Positions 63,870-64,000 of a stretch of 64,000 nt of DNA are shown in pieces. The stretch's first letter is position 1; every line of letters starts with the position of its first letter. A program made the position numbers and the translations under genes. The notes under the pieces are model-generated. The model ran no database searches. It saw only the letters and a list, made by a program, of their open reading frames with translations, and was not told where the DNA came from. The stretch is from Teredinibacter franksiae (lineage in GTDB: Bacteria; Pseudomonadota; Gammaproteobacteria; Pseudomonadales; Cellvibrionaceae): positions 558,001 through 622,000 of the forward strand of contig NZ_JACJUV010000001.1 in the NCBI RefSeq assembly GCF_014218805.1, read 5' to 3'.

Positions 63870-64000
63870 CTACATTCCCTCCCACGCTTTCACCGCTCTG
63901 CTCACCGTGGCATAACTCACACCATAAGCCTCGCCAACTTTAGCCAAACTATAGTGGCCACTCAGGTAAGCTTTTGCCATGCCTTCGGCCGGTGGGTACT
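63870..64000 (-). CDS. RAYT/Y1-transposase-associated protein, C-terminal end only
   Basis: The last 131 bp on the minus strand read YPPAEGMAKAYLSGHYSLAK, VGEAYGVSYATVSRAVKAWE and GM before TAG at 63870-63872. This is a helix-turn-helix tail typical of another RAYT/Y1 subfamily that ends in a DNA-binding domain. The 3' flank TGTAAGGCCTGACCCC is typical of such genes. The rest lies outside the window. Confidence 0.7.
   Translation of the reverse strand, partial: YPPAEGMAKAYLSGHYSLAKVGEAYGVSYATVSRAVKAWEGM

Noticed and set aside
1..64000. tRNA or rRNA genes
   Set aside because: No cloverleaf with a TTCGANNC arm and acceptor pairing, and no rRNA core sequence, was seen by eye.

Overview
The window looks like accessory-rich chromosome from a gammaproteobacterium that degrades plant polysaccharides, closest in style to Cellvibrionaceae-type genera (Cellvibrio, Saccharophagus, Teredinibacter and relatives). 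The reasons are long poly-serine linkers in secreted enzymes, several carbohydrate-active enzymes with signal peptides, many lipoproteins with long linkers, and moderate GC. This placement rests on protein style only; no rRNA or tRNA gene was seen.

Layout. 1-1.7 kb: 5' part of a repeat-containing lipoprotein (minus strand, cut by the window edge). 2.4-3.0 kb: ParD/ParE-type toxin-antitoxin pair with a repeated operator. 3.3-5.4 kb: two-gene unit of unknown function with a hydrolase-like first protein. 6.0-7.4 kb: six tandem ~238-bp units, each holding an inverted pair of REP-like palindromes. 7.5-13.4 kb: housekeeping-type genes (SDR epimerase, hemolysin III/PAQR, RIO kinase, pentapeptide-repeat protein with a 3' frameshift, VF530 protein). 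14.1-18.8 kb: GH12-CBM35-CBM2 glucanase, DUF3795 protein and an unknown lipoprotein. 19.1-21.3 kb: complete IS66-family element with perfect 8-bp target duplication. 21.5-31.7 kb: caspase-like lipoprotein, alpha/beta hydrolase, Ser/Thr kinase, and an operon of an outer-membrane barrel with a three-heme-motif lipoprotein. 32-37 kb: HExxH protein, two-component system and DUF2271 membrane protein. 37.3-39.7 kb: formylglycine-generating-enzyme-like lipoprotein and GH11 xylanase. 40.3-44.8 kb: NagB-like protein, SGNH esterase and phosphofructokinase, bracketed by two complementary halves of a decayed RAYT transposase. 44.8-48.2 kb: MSEP-CTERM protein with its dedicated exosortase K. 48.7-50.8 kb: poly-Ser lipoprotein and a winged-helix/GlcG operon behind a triple palindromic operator. 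51-54.4 kb: GH9 cellulase. 54.8-57.6 kb: CPBP protease, then IS3 and RAYT remnants. 57.6-63.6 kb: PL1 pectate lyase and GH115 alpha-glucuronidase. The last 130 bp are the 3' end of another RAYT-type gene.

How the genes work together. GH11, GH115, GH12, GH9, PL1 and the SGNH esterase together cover xylan backbone, glucuronic-acid side chains, beta-glucan or xyloglucan, cellulose and pectin. They are scattered singly with their own terminators rather than in one operon, which fits a dispersed cell-wall-degradation regulon. The mobile signal is dominated by REP/RAYT material: one REP-doublet array, two isolated REP-like copies and five RAYT genes or remnants, several lying directly beyond the stop codons of neighbouring genes.
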